DNA from: Candidatus Zymogenaceae bacterium
GTDB lineage: Bacteria > Desulfobacterota > Zymogenia > Zymogenales > Zymogenaceae
Length of the DNA stretch: 64,000 nt
Assembly (NCBI GenBank): GCA_016931225.1
Contig: JAFGFE010000020.1
Coordinates: 124,001-188,000, forward strand
Direction of reading: 5' to 3'
Shown here piece by piece: positions 8,671 through 18,264 of this stretch (the stretch's first letter is position 1; each line of letters begins with the position of its first letter). Both the position numbers and the translations under genes were made by a program. The notes below the pieces were generated by a model. It ran no database searches, was not told the origin of the DNA, and saw only the letters and a list, made by a program, of their open reading frames with translations.

Positions 8671-9576
8671 TCAGTTGAGAATAAACAATACAGGATTGAC
8701 GGGAACCCCGTTGACATGCACCTCGTAGTGGAGGTGAGGGCCGGTCGTACGGCCGGTATTGCCGAGGGTACCGATATAATCTCCCCGCTTGAGAAAGTCC
8801 CCTTCCTTGACATCGATACTGTAGAGATGTCCGTACGCGGTATGGTATCCAAATCCGTGGGAAACTACCACGAATTTTCCATACCCGCCCTTGATGCCGG
8901 AAAATGTGACAATCCCGTCGGCCGGGGCGTAAATCGGCGTACCGGGCCTGTTGGCGATATCAATCCCTTCATGCATGCGGCCCCAGCGATATCCAAAACC
9001 CGAGGTGACGAATCCCCGTGTGGGCCACACGGAGGGGGTGCAGGCCAGGAGATTTTCCTGTTCCTCCAAGAAGCTGAACAACTCCTGGAGACTTTCTTCC
9101 CGTATCCTGGCCTTTTCTTCCAGGAGTTCAATTTCCGATTTCAGTTCGCTGATAATCTCATCCTGATCCGGTTTTTCCCTTCCGATCATTGAATCATCAC
9201 CCATGGGACCGCCGATGCCGAAGAGGTCCTCTCCGGTGAAATCGTCGTCGCTGCATGCGATACTCATAAGCTCCGTTTCAATCTCGGTCAGCGACAATAC
9301 GTTCGCACTGAGCGCCGCATATTCCTCCTGAAAACCCTCCAGTTCCTCTGTATATTGGAGGTTTTCATCCATCAGGGCGTAGACCTCGAGGGCCTTTATT
9401 TGAACATCAAAATAGGTTGCGATCATGCTGACGGCGACGGTCAGGAGAAATAGGGTGGCAAGTCCGACGCAAAAAAGTGCATGATTGGAAATCCGCACTT
9501 TTTTCAACCGGAATCCTTGGTCGGGGGAAATGACGATCGTATAGTACTGCTTGCGAAACATCTTTTCAAACATCAT
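8671..9576 (-). CDS. Membrane-anchored M23 (LytM) murein endopeptidase, copy 1
   Basis: 301 aa. After about 30 residues there is a single span (res 35-55, FCVGLATLFLLTVAVSMIATYF), then an acidic coiled-coil stalk with SELKSEIELLEEKARIREESLQELFSFLEEQE, then an M23 domain from about res 180. Zinc ligands of the family are seen at MHEGIDIAN (His and Asp) and HLHYEVH (HxH), with the catalytic His in GHLYS. Such enzymes cut peptide cross-links in peptidoglycan. All ligands are present, so it looks active rather than a degenerate EnvC/NlpD-type activator. No strong Shine-Dalgarno; an ATG at 9561 (MFRKQYYTIVI) matches its paralogue's start better. Confidence 0.88.
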   Translation of the reverse strand: MMFEKMFRKQYYTIVISPDQGFRLKKVRISNHALFCVGLATLFLLTVAVSMIATYFDVQIKALEVYALMDENLQYTEELEGFQEEYAALSANVLSLTEIETELMSIACSDDDFTGEDLFGIGGPMGDDSMIGREKPDQDEIISELKSEIELLEEKARIREESLQELFSFLEEQENLLACTPSVWPTRGFVTSGFGYRWGRMHEGIDIANRPGTPIYAPADGIVTFSGIKGGYGKFVVVSHGFGYHTAYGHLYSIDVKEGDFLKRGDYIGTLGNTGRTTGPHLHYEVHVNGVPVNPVLFILN

Positions 9577-9728
9577 ATATGAGCATTCACATCAAACATA
9601 AATACAACCGCCACACCCAAACAGCCCATATAGTATAGGAAAAAAATGAGAACAAACAATCACTCAATATATATCTTTAGCAAAATACGCACAAGCTGTC
9701 AAGAAAATTAGTAAAATTTAATTATCTC

Positions 9729-10652
9729 TTAATTGAGGATATAATTCATTGGATCCACCGGAACACCGTTGATATGCACCTCATAGTGGAGATGAGAGCC
9801 GACACACTTTCCGGTGCATCCCATTAAACCGAGTTTGTCAACCCCCCGCTTTACCGTGTCCCCCTCGTCGACCAGGATGGAACTCATGTGGGCGTAAAGG
9901 CTCTCCATGCCGTATCCATGATCAACGACGACACAAAACCCGTATCCGGACCTGACGCCCGTAAAGGATACTATGCCGTCGGCGCCTGTGTAAATCGGCG
10001 TACCGTGCTTGTTTGCGATATCGATTCCTTCATGCATTCGCAGCTTCTTGGTGTAGGGATCCCGACGATAGCCGAAACCTGAACAGATGAATCCCTTTGT
10101 CGGCTTGACGGATGGTGTAGATGAAAGGAAGTTTTCCTGACCTTCGAGAAAACTGATAAGCTCTGTAAAACTTCTTTCCTGGAGTTCCGTTCGCTCTGTA
10201 AGCTCTTCTATCTCGCTGTTCAGCCTGGCAACCGTTATCCGGTACTGCTCTTCATTGCTCAGATCGATCGGACCTCCACCATCGCCTCCACCGCCGATAC
10301 CGAATATTTCCTCTCCCTTGATTCCGTCCTCAATACCGGCGATCTCGAAGAATCGGGAATTGGCGGCGGCCAGCCCCTCGAGGCGCCCGGTTATATCCGA
10401 GTACAGCTCCTCGAATTCCGCAAGGCACTCTTCATGCCGATGGTTTTCTTCGGTCAGGCGTATGAGGTCCTGAATCGTTTGGCGCATCTGAACAAATTGG
10501 GCGAGCATAACCCCTATCAAACAGGATATCCCCACAAACATGATACACGTAATCCCAAGGGTTACGCTCGATATCCTGATTCGTCTGACGGTGGATGTGG
10601 GATCCTGGGGAGACCGGGCGATAATAATGGTATAATAGTTTTTCTTAAACAT
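9729..10652 (-). CDS. Membrane-anchored M23 (LytM) murein endopeptidase, copy 2
   Basis: 307 aa with the same plan as the neighbouring downstream gene: MFKKNYYTIII start, one span at about res 31-53, coiled-coil stalk with a glycine-rich insert (GIGGGGDGGGPIDL, about 120-133), and a C-terminal M23 domain carrying MHEGIDIAN, YAHMSS and HLHYEVH. Both end in NGVPV-P---ILN. Differences lie in the stalk and in a short YTKKL insertion before the metal-binding HEGID. They are a tandem duplication 150 bp apart. Activity on peptidoglycan in the periplasm is inferred from the family. No clear Shine-Dalgarno sequence is visible. Confidence 0.88.
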   Translation of the reverse strand: MFKKNYYTIIIARSPQDPTSTVRRIRISSVTLGITCIMFVGISCLIGVMLAQFVQMRQTIQDLIRLTEENHRHEECLAEFEELYSDITGRLEGLAAANSRFFEIAGIEDGIKGEEIFGIGGGGDGGGPIDLSNEEQYRITVARLNSEIEELTERTELQERSFTELISFLEGQENFLSSTPSVKPTKGFICSGFGYRRDPYTKKLRMHEGIDIANKHGTPIYTGADGIVSFTGVRSGYGFCVVVDHGYGMESLYAHMSSILVDEGDTVKRGVDKLGLMGCTGKCVGSHLHYEVHINGVPVDPMNYILN

Positions 10653-10918
10653 AATGAGTATGATAGTTTATTTTGATTAATTGTAATATTTTTTCCAATA
10701 ATATCGGATAATTGGGGGCGCGTCAAACAAATTAGAAATATTTAATTTTAACGAAAGCACGCACATAATGGGGCCGTGTGCATCCGAGGATGTACACATA
10801 CGGGATATGTAAATGATGAGGACACAATATGTTGGGAACACCGGCGGAGAGATGGTGTCGATATAAACATAAAAATATCAGGCATTGTGTGTCGTAACAA
10901 TAAAAAGGACTTTTTCTC

Positions 10919-11572
10919 ATGAACGAGGCGTACGCCACCCTTGTACGAACCTTGTCTGCGCTCTCTGTATCCGCATGGGGCATCGCCGATACTCGAAGGC
11001 TCTCCCCCCTCTGCGGGGAATATCCCTCGGCCCTGTCGATCATGCTGGCCTATGAGCCCCCCTCCCGCCCGGACGACGAGGAGACGTTTTTTCATATTCT
11101 TGAGGATGTCCGATCGAGGATGTCGCAAATCACGGCCTATGTATCACGGTTTCTCGACCGGCGGGATATTTCCCACGCCGTCGTCCCCCAGGGCGGCCAG
11201 GATCAAAAAACCCTTAAGGCCTGTTTCTCCCACAAATCGGCGGCGGTCCTCGCCGGCCTGGGATGGATCGGGAAAAACTGCCTTTTTGTCACTCCGGAAT
11301 TCGGCCCTAGGGTCAGCCTCGCCACCATCCTCATCGGCCGCAGGCTTCCCCCCGGCACGCCCATAACAAAGAGCCTCTGCGGCACGTGCGCCGCATGCGT
11401 CGAAGCCTGTCCCGGAAGATTCATCACAGGCCTCCCATGGAGACCGGGGACACCCCGGGAAAACCTGCTTGACGCCCATAGGTGCAACAACTTCAGGGAG
11501 GGTTTTTGGCCCCTCCTGGGTCGAAAGAGCGAATGCGGTCGGTGTCTCCTGGTCTGCCCTCAAGGACGATGA
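10919..11572 (+). CDS. Double 4Fe-4S cluster protein related to epoxyqueuosine reductase
   Basis: 217 aa. The central GLGWIGKN motif and downstream LATILIG are those of the QueG family. Two ferredoxin-like cysteine sets follow: CGTCAACVEACPG (about res 156-168) and, after a lone Cys in HRCNNF, CGRCLLVCP near the C-terminus, enough for two [4Fe-4S] clusters. It is much shorter than QueG (about 350-380 aa) and lacks the C-terminal HEAT-like part and much of the corrin-binding region, so I do not call it QueG. It may be an electron-transfer or reductive-activation protein. AAAAGGAC precedes the ATG; it stands alone on this strand. Confidence 0.75.
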   Translation: MNEAYATLVRTLSALSVSAWGIADTRRLSPLCGEYPSALSIMLAYEPPSRPDDEETFFHILEDVRSRMSQITAYVSRFLDRRDISHAVVPQGGQDQKTLKACFSHKSAAVLAGLGWIGKNCLFVTPEFGPRVSLATILIGRRLPPGTPITKSLCGTCAACVEACPGRFITGLPWRPGTPRENLLDAHRCNNFREGFWPLLGRKSECGRCLLVCPQGR

Positions 11573-11616
11573 TGATACACGAAAGGGGCCGCACACGGCG
11601 GCCCGCATAAAGACAC

Positions 11617-11649
11617 ACACGGGGCGCGGTCTGTTTCCGCACCCCGTGT
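11617..11649 (+). terminator. GC-rich hairpin after the iron-sulfur protein gene
   Basis: Stem ACACGGGGCGCGG / CCGCACCCCGTGT with one mismatch and a 7-base loop, 45 bp after the stop codon. The following bases are only mildly T-rich, so intrinsic termination is plausible but not certain. Confidence 0.5.
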
Positions 11650-11775
11650 ACATTACTTATCTCTATTGAGGTATCAATTACCCGGCACAAAACGCCCTGC
11701 CATAGGTATCGCAACGGTTCATCCATCGGCACCGGATGAACATCGTGTACACCCCAGACAGTTTCACGAAACCGT

Positions 11776-12195
11776 CTACGCAGCCTTTCGCCGGATGATC
11801 TGTCCCCCGCGGTCGAAACGCGCCCTTCCCTCCAGGAATGTCCGCGCCTTGATGTGAGCGTCCCGACTCATATGTCCGGCAAGGAGTTTCCGATCAAGGG
11901 TATCGAACATCGATCCGATATCCTCGATCACATCGAACAGGACCGTATCCGCCGTCTCTCCCGCATCCAGGGGGATAAATGCCTGGGCGGAACCGATCAG
12001 TACGACCATCAGGAGAACCACAGATATCAAAAACGACCAGAGCAAAAGTTTTGTTATCTCTATAATTACAGACCAGTCCGAAGAGAGGGCGGAGGATTCG
12101 GACGCCTCCACAACGCCGCCGAAGACCAGTGTCAAGAAGACACAGACAGCAATCAAAGGAATCGGCTCCAGAGATCCCTTTCTGTTTGCACCCAT
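11776..12195 (-). CDS. Small membrane protein of unknown function
   Basis: 139 aa. A signal-like hydrophobic stretch (IPLIAVCVFLTLVFGGVVEA, about res 12-31) is followed by a second span (TKLLLWSFLISVVLLMVVLIGSAQAFI, about 47-73) and a soluble C-terminal half of mixed charge (DTVLFDVIEDIGSMFDTLDRKLL). GAGGAGGAG five bases before the ATG sets the start; an in-frame start eleven codons earlier lacks a site. I do not recognise a family. Its neighbours on both sides are on different transcripts, so context does not help. Confidence 0.6.
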   Translation of the reverse strand: MGANRKGSLEPIPLIAVCVFLTLVFGGVVEASESSALSSDWSVIIEITKLLLWSFLISVVLLMVVLIGSAQAFIPLDAGETADTVLFDVIEDIGSMFDTLDRKLLAGHMSRDAHIKARTFLEGRARFDRGGQIIRRKAA

Positions 12196-12655
12196 ACACT
12201 CCTCCTCAGGTTTTTCGACACGGAGCAATCAATACAATCGCCCTGATGCGCTACAAGAGAAACATCTGAGATGTATAACACGTTTGATGTGCGAGGCTGC
12301 CGGGTGAGAGCGATGAGAAAAATATCAACAGGGAAAGCGAGATACGATGTGTCAAGATCCATTCATGACGAAAATGATGTGAACGATCACCACATATACC
12401 AACGGTATAACGGAGAAGACTCCCTCCTGCGGCACACATGAACATTGTAGCAAAAAAAAGATGCGACACAAAGAAAAAAACACGTTTCTCCATGATCATA
12501 TTTTTAAGGCACCCAGGGTTTCTGGTGACTCGAACGCGGGAAGGAATCCGCCGGGATCGGTCTCATCGTATCAGGTATGTCGCACACGAGCAGATCGTCC
12601 CGTTATCCGTCGCCTTTCTGTTCGTGCCCATAGTTTATACATGTATCACGGCGGT
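12196..12655. other. Intergenic stretch with no supported gene
   Basis: About 460 bp between two minus-strand genes. Open frames here lack ribosome-binding sites and overlap in several frames. It presumably holds the promoter of the small membrane protein gene. No obvious repeat or strong hairpin was seen. Confidence 0.45.
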
Positions 12656-14341
12656 TTATGTGTCGCCCCGCCTCACCCCCCGTCCCCCCCGATCTCCGGT
12701 CAACTCCCCCCCGTCGACGGCCACCACCCCGTTTACCAATACGTACTCGATGCCGTCCGCGTACTGGTGGGGATCCTGGTACGTCGCCGTATCCATGATG
12801 GTGTCGGGATTGAAAATCGTTACGTCCGCATAGGCGCCTTGCCGTATGACGCCCCGGTTCGAGATATTGAATTTTTCGGCCGGCAGCGACGTCATGGATC
12901 GGATGCACTCGGTGAGACCTATGATTTTTTCATCCAGGGCAAACCGGCGGATCTTTTTCGGAAACGCGCCATACAACCGGGGATGGGGCTTGAAAAATCC
13001 CTTCGGGATGACCATACCGTCCGATGATGTCATGACGTAATCCGCCGTCATCAATTCCCGGACGGTTTCCATCTCCATTATGAAAAAAATCCCAAGCGGC
13101 GCGGGCATGTCGCACACCATCTCCGTGTAAATTTGTGCCGGGTCCCTCCCCACATCAACGGCGATCTCTTGAAGCGTTTTACCCTCCCAGGATTTCTCTC
13201 CCTCATACATCACGCTAATGAGGATCTTCTCCGGTGGGAGATACTCGAAGACATCACCGATGGCCCGCGTCACCTCCCCCCTTTTCTCCTTCGTTCGGTA
13301 TTCATCCCGGATGCCCTGCTGATACACCATCTCGACAGGCAGCAGTATCGTCAGCTGGGTGCTCCCGGCGTCATAGGGATACTGGTCGGCGGTTATGTCC
13401 AGTCCTTCGCTCCGAGCCGATTCGATCGCCTCCAGAATGTCCCGGGCGGCTACATTGTTGTGGGGAGCCGAGGCCTTCAGGTGCGAAATTTGAACCGGGA
13501 TCTCCGCCTCGCGGCAGATGTGGGCCGCCTCCCTGATGGAGGCAACCACACCAAACACACCGTTTTCATCCAGAGCGCCGGATTCATCCCGCATGTGTGT
13601 GGCGTACAGCCCCCCCCGCTTCGCCACCTCCCGGGAAACCTCCACCAGCTCGTCGGTATCGGTCAGAAAACCGGGATAGTACTCCAGCCCCGTTGATATC
13701 CCCACCGCACCCATATCCATTATTTCCCTGATCCTGCCGATAAGTCTGTCTTTCTGTTTTTTTGTGAGTGTCGTCGGCTGGTCTTCCCCAAAGAGCTCCT
13801 CTCGGACGATCCCATGGGGAATCAGGTGCAGTACATTGGTCCCGAAACCGATCCGGTTCACCATGTCTAACCAGTATTCAAGATCAACATACCCGTATCC
13901 GCAGTTGCCGGTCACCACCGTCGTCACACCCTGACTCACGTAGTTATAGTTACCCTTGAAGGAGGGAATAATGTATGCCAGGTTTTTCTTCCATCCGGCC
14001 CGCTCGAACGTCAAATCGCTGTGATTGTGCACGTCGATGAATCCCGGAGCGACGATCAGCCCCTCGGCATTAATGACCTTCCCGGCCATACCGGAAAGCT
14101 CTCCGACGGCGATGATGCGTTCCCCCACAATCCCCACATCCGCCGGATACATCAACGCCGATACGCCGTCACACACCGTACCGCCCCGGATTACCATATC
14201 AAAATCGGCGTTCCAGGGTCCCTGTGCACAGGAGGTTAAAAAACCGTACCCCCCCCCAACAAAAAGGCCTGCGGCCGCACCGCTCCCCTTTAGAAATTGT
14301 CGTCTGCTCAACCTCGCTTTTGTGTCACGCTCCACGCTCAT
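12656..14341 (-). CDS. N-acyl-D-amino-acid deacylase family protein, Tat-exported lipoprotein-like
   Basis: 561 aa. The N-terminus has a twin-arginine signal (LSRRQFLKGSG) and then LTSCAQ, which fits a lipobox, so it is probably exported folded and lipid-anchored. The enzyme domain has D-aminoacylase landmarks: PGFIDVHNHSD (HxH metal site), VTGNCGYG with the bridging Cys, ATHMRDESG, QISHLKA, and MTSSDGMV near the end. Family enzymes release D-amino acids from N-acyl or peptide precursors, which fits peptidoglycan-derived substrates. The start was moved to the ATG with GAGGAG seven bases upstream. Last gene of a three-gene minus-strand operon. A homologue lies at 35395-37161. Confidence 0.88.
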   Translation of the reverse strand: MSVERDTKARLSRRQFLKGSGAAAGLFVGGGYGFLTSCAQGPWNADFDMVIRGGTVCDGVSALMYPADVGIVGERIIAVGELSGMAGKVINAEGLIVAPGFIDVHNHSDLTFERAGWKKNLAYIIPSFKGNYNYVSQGVTTVVTGNCGYGYVDLEYWLDMVNRIGFGTNVLHLIPHGIVREELFGEDQPTTLTKKQKDRLIGRIREIMDMGAVGISTGLEYYPGFLTDTDELVEVSREVAKRGGLYATHMRDESGALDENGVFGVVASIREAAHICREAEIPVQISHLKASAPHNNVAARDILEAIESARSEGLDITADQYPYDAGSTQLTILLPVEMVYQQGIRDEYRTKEKRGEVTRAIGDVFEYLPPEKILISVMYEGEKSWEGKTLQEIAVDVGRDPAQIYTEMVCDMPAPLGIFFIMEMETVRELMTADYVMTSSDGMVIPKGFFKPHPRLYGAFPKKIRRFALDEKIIGLTECIRSMTSLPAEKFNISNRGVIRQGAYADVTIFNPDTIMDTATYQDPHQYADGIEYVLVNGVVAVDGGELTGDRGGRGVRRGDT

Positions 14342-14376
14342 CTGGCAACTCCTCAAACTTCACCGACAGCAATCGA

Positions 14377-15003
14377 CTATTCTTCGGGCCGATGCATCAC
14401 AAACCGACACATCGCATCGCCGGTGGCAATGCAGTGGGTTTCCTCCACCTTGATTCCCCGACCGGTCACCCACCGGGCGATGCCGAACTGGAATCCAAGC
14501 TGGGCATGACAAATCGGCTTTTCGGCCTTCACACCAATACACCAGTGACACGGCGCTATTTCCAGCACCACACCCTCATCCACGTCATAATAGGTAAAGA
14601 TGTCACCTTGGATCACCCGTGACGCCTCCACCATGATACCGTAAATTCTTCGAAACTCCTGGAACGCCTCTTCGACATTCCGCTCTTTTGGGGTGATGCC
14701 GTCGATGTTGAAGAGCTCGGGGAACTGCTCGTTCATTATCTCGAATCCTTTAATGCCGCCCCGAAACATGATCGGGCGCACCCCCTGCTCTCCCATCACA
14801 TCAATAAATCCCCGCATCAGAGCCGAAAAATCTCCGGAGGGATGCTCTTCCTCCATATTATTCGGAGGAAAGTTGTCCCTGAACTTGGTCATACCGCTGT
14901 AATTGAGAATCGCGTTCAGGCCCGATTTGCCCAGGATCTCCTCGGCTGTTGCCAGAATCATGTAATACAGCTGGTTTGGAAATTTTTCCTTCATGTGTCC
15001 CAT
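14377..15003 (-). CDS. V4R-domain protein (4-vinyl reductase / BchJ-like domain)
   Basis: 208 aa, soluble. The C-terminal half carries the V4R signature: CHWCIG, then GFQFGIARWVTGRGIKVEETHC, ending in IATGDAMCRFVMHR (about res 185-203). V4R domains occur in BchJ and in regulators of aromatic degradation, and are thought to bind small hydrophobic ligands; there is no chlorophyll pathway nearby. The N-terminal half has no recognised motif. GAGG lies nine bases before the ATG. It sits 63 bp after the amidohydrolase gene and 35 bp before the D-aminoacylase gene, so it may sense or bind their substrate. Confidence 0.7.
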   Translation of the reverse strand: MGHMKEKFPNQLYYMILATAEEILGKSGLNAILNYSGMTKFRDNFPPNNMEEEHPSGDFSALMRGFIDVMGEQGVRPIMFRGGIKGFEIMNEQFPELFNIDGITPKERNVEEAFQEFRRIYGIMVEASRVIQGDIFTYYDVDEGVVLEIAPCHWCIGVKAEKPICHAQLGFQFGIARWVTGRGIKVEETHCIATGDAMCRFVMHRPEE

Positions 15004-15066
15004 GTCGAATTACCTCGTTTCATTGATCACGTAAGTTCCCATGTTTTTACATGAAGTCTAAAAAGA

Positions 15067-16659
15067 TCAGCGTTCCCACACCGTCTCGCCGCCGATGACG
15101 GTCCTCATAACCAGAATATCCCTGAGGGACTCGGGCGGAACCGTCAGAGGATTTTTATCCAGCACCACAAGGTCCGCCGGCAATCCCGGCGTAATGGTCC
15201 CCCGGAGCCCCTCTTGAAAGGAGGCAAACGCCGCCCAGCGGGTATACAGGGAGAGGGCCTCGAACACGCTCAGTGCCTGATCCGCGGTAAATCCGTCCCG
15301 AATCACCGTCCCCCAGACCCCCGCCATCACGTTCGGGTCCTCAATGGGGGAATCGGACCCGCCGCACACCGGAATTCCCCCGTCGATGGCAGACCGTATC
15401 GGATAGACCCGAGAGAGGCGCTCCCCCACCCGGGTCTTCATCCAGGAGCCCTCCGATACGATAAAGGAAGGCTGAAAGGAAAGGATCAGCTCCGCCTCCC
15501 TGATCTTCGAAAACAGCTCCGGGGCGATCATGCCCGCATGTTCGATGCGATGCCTGAGCCCCTTCTTTCCGAGAGATTTCTGCGCTTCTAAGAATATATC
15601 CACCATCTCCGCCACTCCCCGATCCCCGATGGCGTGCACCGCCACCTGGACCCCCTCGTCATGAGCGGAAAAGATGAGCTGTTTCAGAAACTCCAGGTTC
15701 TTGACCAGCATCCCCCGCTCGCCGGGTTGGTCGTGATAATCCTCGGTGAAATAGGCGGTTCGGCTGCCGAAGGTGCCGTCGGCAAACATCTTCAACGCCC
15801 CGCCGCATACGCGGCCGTCCTTCTTCTCCCCCCCGAACTGCTCGATGATCACCTTCACCGCCTCGGCGGCGTCCGGGGCCGCGATCAGCGGATATGAGCT
15901 GATCGGGATCTCCGACTCGAACAGTTTGAAGATCGGCACCTCAAAAGGCCCCAGTCCGCCTGAGGGTCCGTCCTCTCCTGTCTGCAGGATATTATGCACA
16001 CACACGATGCCGTAGGAAAGGAGTCGCTGAACGAATTCCATACTTCCCCGCCGGAACTCCTCCATCTCGGGTATCGGCATGGCTGATATGACCGGCTGGA
16101 TGGCCAGCTCCTTCAATACACCAATGAGCTTCCCGTCCTTCTTCCCGATGACCCCGCCCTCGGGATCGGGGGTGTCAATCGTGATTCCGGCGGCGTTCAG
16201 GGCCAGGGTGTTGACCAGGGCGCTGTGCCCATCGTACCTGAGCAGCACCAGTGGGTTTTTAGGAGCCGCCTCGTCCAGTTCCAAAAGCGTCGGCATCCTG
16301 CCTTCTTTGTAATCATCCTCCCGAAACCGCATGCCCAAAAGCCACTTCCCCGGCTCAACTTCTCCTGTCCGATCACGAACGATCGTCAGCAATTCTTTGA
16401 CCGACGCAACCTTCGCCAGATCCAGGTTCATGGTAAAAAAGGAGGACAGCACCATATGAAGGTGACAGTCGGTAAAACCGGGCAGCAGCACACCACCGTG
16501 CATGTCTACCTCAACGAAGTCCGAGACCAGAAGCTTTTTCATCTCAGAAATCGTGCCCGTTCCCGCGATAACGTCGTCGATGACCGCACAGGCAGTATGT
16601 TGATCATCTTCATGTTCCATAGTAATAATGGTTCCGTTTGTGAAGAGATATCGTGCCAT
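15067..16659 (-). CDS. Amidohydrolase 3 family (YtcJ-like) metal-dependent hydrolase
   Basis: 530 aa, normal for YtcJ-like enzymes. The N-terminal beta region (FTNGTIITME) leads to PGFTDCHLHM, the HxH metal site; later come FADGTFGSRTAYFTEDYHD, VAVHAIGDRGV, HRIEHAGM and CGGSDSPIED, all expected positions for the amidohydrolase TIM barrel. It has no signal peptide, so it is cytoplasmic. The substrate of most YtcJ-like proteins is unknown; they hydrolyse C-N bonds of amides or formamides. AAGGAAAAGATA precedes the ATG. It is the first gene of an operon with a V4R protein and a Tat-exported D-aminoacylase. Confidence 0.87.
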   Translation of the reverse strand: MARYLFTNGTIITMEHEDDQHTACAVIDDVIAGTGTISEMKKLLVSDFVEVDMHGGVLLPGFTDCHLHMVLSSFFTMNLDLAKVASVKELLTIVRDRTGEVEPGKWLLGMRFREDDYKEGRMPTLLELDEAAPKNPLVLLRYDGHSALVNTLALNAAGITIDTPDPEGGVIGKKDGKLIGVLKELAIQPVISAMPIPEMEEFRRGSMEFVQRLLSYGIVCVHNILQTGEDGPSGGLGPFEVPIFKLFESEIPISSYPLIAAPDAAEAVKVIIEQFGGEKKDGRVCGGALKMFADGTFGSRTAYFTEDYHDQPGERGMLVKNLEFLKQLIFSAHDEGVQVAVHAIGDRGVAEMVDIFLEAQKSLGKKGLRHRIEHAGMIAPELFSKIREAELILSFQPSFIVSEGSWMKTRVGERLSRVYPIRSAIDGGIPVCGGSDSPIEDPNVMAGVWGTVIRDGFTADQALSVFEALSLYTRWAAFASFQEGLRGTITPGLPADLVVLDKNPLTVPPESLRDILVMRTVIGGETVWER

Positions 16660-16892
16660 TATCTTTTCCTTTTCCGTGATGCGTCCCGATGGTGTTAAAA
16701 CGGCGCCCCGCCCGTCGTATCACAGGTCCGGCCGTGTCCGGATCGCCGAGACGGGTAAAATATCATATACCGTTGCTTCGCCCTTTTCGCTTTCCCGATT
16801 TTCTATATATTATGATCCCCGGTGATGACGACATGTTTCAATGCGTGATACCAGAATGAGATAGCTTCTTTGGGCTTCATCAGATTATCGGA

Positions 16893-18182
16893 TTAATATT
16901 GCCCTTCTCCCGGGATTGTTTTTGTCGGTTCCGGGATGACCGAATCGGCGGAAGGTGTATCGCCGCTTTCCATTCGTGGGGGATCGTCCGTGGTCGATGA
17001 GACCGCACCGCCGGCATCCGTATCCGAGTCTTCCCCCCCGGGCGGCGTCTCGGAATCGGGGGCCCCGCTGGGTATATTGGGGAAACCCGGCCCGACTGCC
17101 GGCGCCGGCAGCGTGCCCGGAGACGTTTCGATCATCAACTCCGACGGGGCGATCGGCCCGTCGTTCTTCGATCGGTCTTCGTTTCCGCTTCCCCCGGCGA
17201 GGTGCGCCACCACATATGATACCAGAAAGATAAATACAAGGCTCAATACACCCACCGCCGTCATAAGGATGGTGCGAATATTGATATTTTCAGGCCCCCG
17301 CCGCACATGTTCCCCATCCTTTTCTTCGGTGGTGATGATTTTTTCCGTAATCGGACCGGTCCGGGGCAGGGCAAGGGCGAGGGTCCTGTTTCTTTTAAAC
17401 CTGCCGAACTGGACGGCGACGGCGGTGATATTATCGTGCCCCTCCCGGAAATTCGCCAGATCCACCAGCCGTTCGCACGCCTTCTGGACGCTTCGCTCTC
17501 CGTGAAACGCCCCCAGGATCTCCTCCTCGCCGACCAGGTCCCATAGCCCGTCGGAGCAGAGAAACAGCACGTCACCGTCCTGGAGAAACAGCTCGACCGG
17601 CTCATCCACCGTCACCGGCTCCCCCGCACCGAGAGAGCGCAAAATGATATTTTTCTGGGGGAAGTCCTTCGCCTCCTCGGGCGTGAGCTTCCCCTCCCGG
17701 ACGAGTTTTCCCACAAAGGAATGGTCCTCGGTAACCGGTACGATCTCGTCGTTTCTGAGGTGATAGGCCCGGCTGTCTCCCACATGCCCGATGTACGCCC
17801 GATTCCCGACGACAAACACCCCGGTGAACGTGGTTCCCGGAGGCTTATCGCCACCGCCCCCCGCCTCTCGGACCCGCTCGTCCGCCGCCCGGACGACCCC
17901 GGCCACGGCTTCCGGTACGGTCTCTCCCAGCGTCTCCAGGCGGGAGTACCCGGACGGACGCATTGCGTCCATGACGGTCCTGACAGCCGTCCTGCTGGCC
18001 ACATCTCCCCCCACATGCCCCCCCATACCGTCGGCAACCACCAGGACCGCCCGGACTCCGAGGCTACCGCGATCTTCTTCATTGATGGTCATGGCCACGA
18101 AGCTGTCTTCATTCTTCTCACGCACCCGACCGACATCGGTCTTGCCGCCCAGGGTGATTTTCAATTCATCTCCAGGTCCCAT
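16893..18182 (-). CDS. PP2C-type Ser/Thr phosphatase with C-terminal transmembrane segment
   Basis: 429 aa, longer than Stp/PrpC phosphatases (about 250 aa). The PP2C domain covers about res 5-255 with all metal-binding motifs: GRVREKNEDS, VADGMGGHVGGDVAS, GHVGDSRAYHL, TEDHSFVGKL, CSDGLWDLV and GHDNITAVAV. After it come a span (TILMTAVGVLSLVFIFLVSYVVAHL, about 305-330) and an exported, Pro/Gly/Ser-rich disordered tail. It should reverse the action of the Ser/Thr kinases encoded directly upstream. AGGGATCAATT precedes the ATG. It is the last gene of the eleven-gene signalling block. Confidence 0.92.
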   Translation of the reverse strand: MGPGDELKITLGGKTDVGRVREKNEDSFVAMTINEEDRGSLGVRAVLVVADGMGGHVGGDVASRTAVRTVMDAMRPSGYSRLETLGETVPEAVAGVVRAADERVREAGGGGDKPPGTTFTGVFVVGNRAYIGHVGDSRAYHLRNDEIVPVTEDHSFVGKLVREGKLTPEEAKDFPQKNIILRSLGAGEPVTVDEPVELFLQDGDVLFLCSDGLWDLVGEEEILGAFHGERSVQKACERLVDLANFREGHDNITAVAVQFGRFKRNRTLALALPRTGPITEKIITTEEKDGEHVRRGPENINIRTILMTAVGVLSLVFIFLVSYVVAHLAGGSGNEDRSKNDGPIAPSELMIETSPGTLPAPAVGPGFPNIPSGAPDSETPPGGEDSDTDAGGAVSSTTDDPPRMESGDTPSADSVIPEPTKTIPGEGQY

Positions 18183-18264
18183 AATTGATCCCTGTTACGT
18201 TTCTGATATGGTCCAGTTTGCACCTTCTCATCTCTTTGCCGGAGGTGGAGAGCGATGGTATTAT

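Noticed and set aside
10919-11572. Annotation as epoxyqueuosine reductase QueG
   Set aside because: The cluster motifs match, but the protein is about 150 residues too short and lacks parts of the cobalamin-binding and C-terminal regions.
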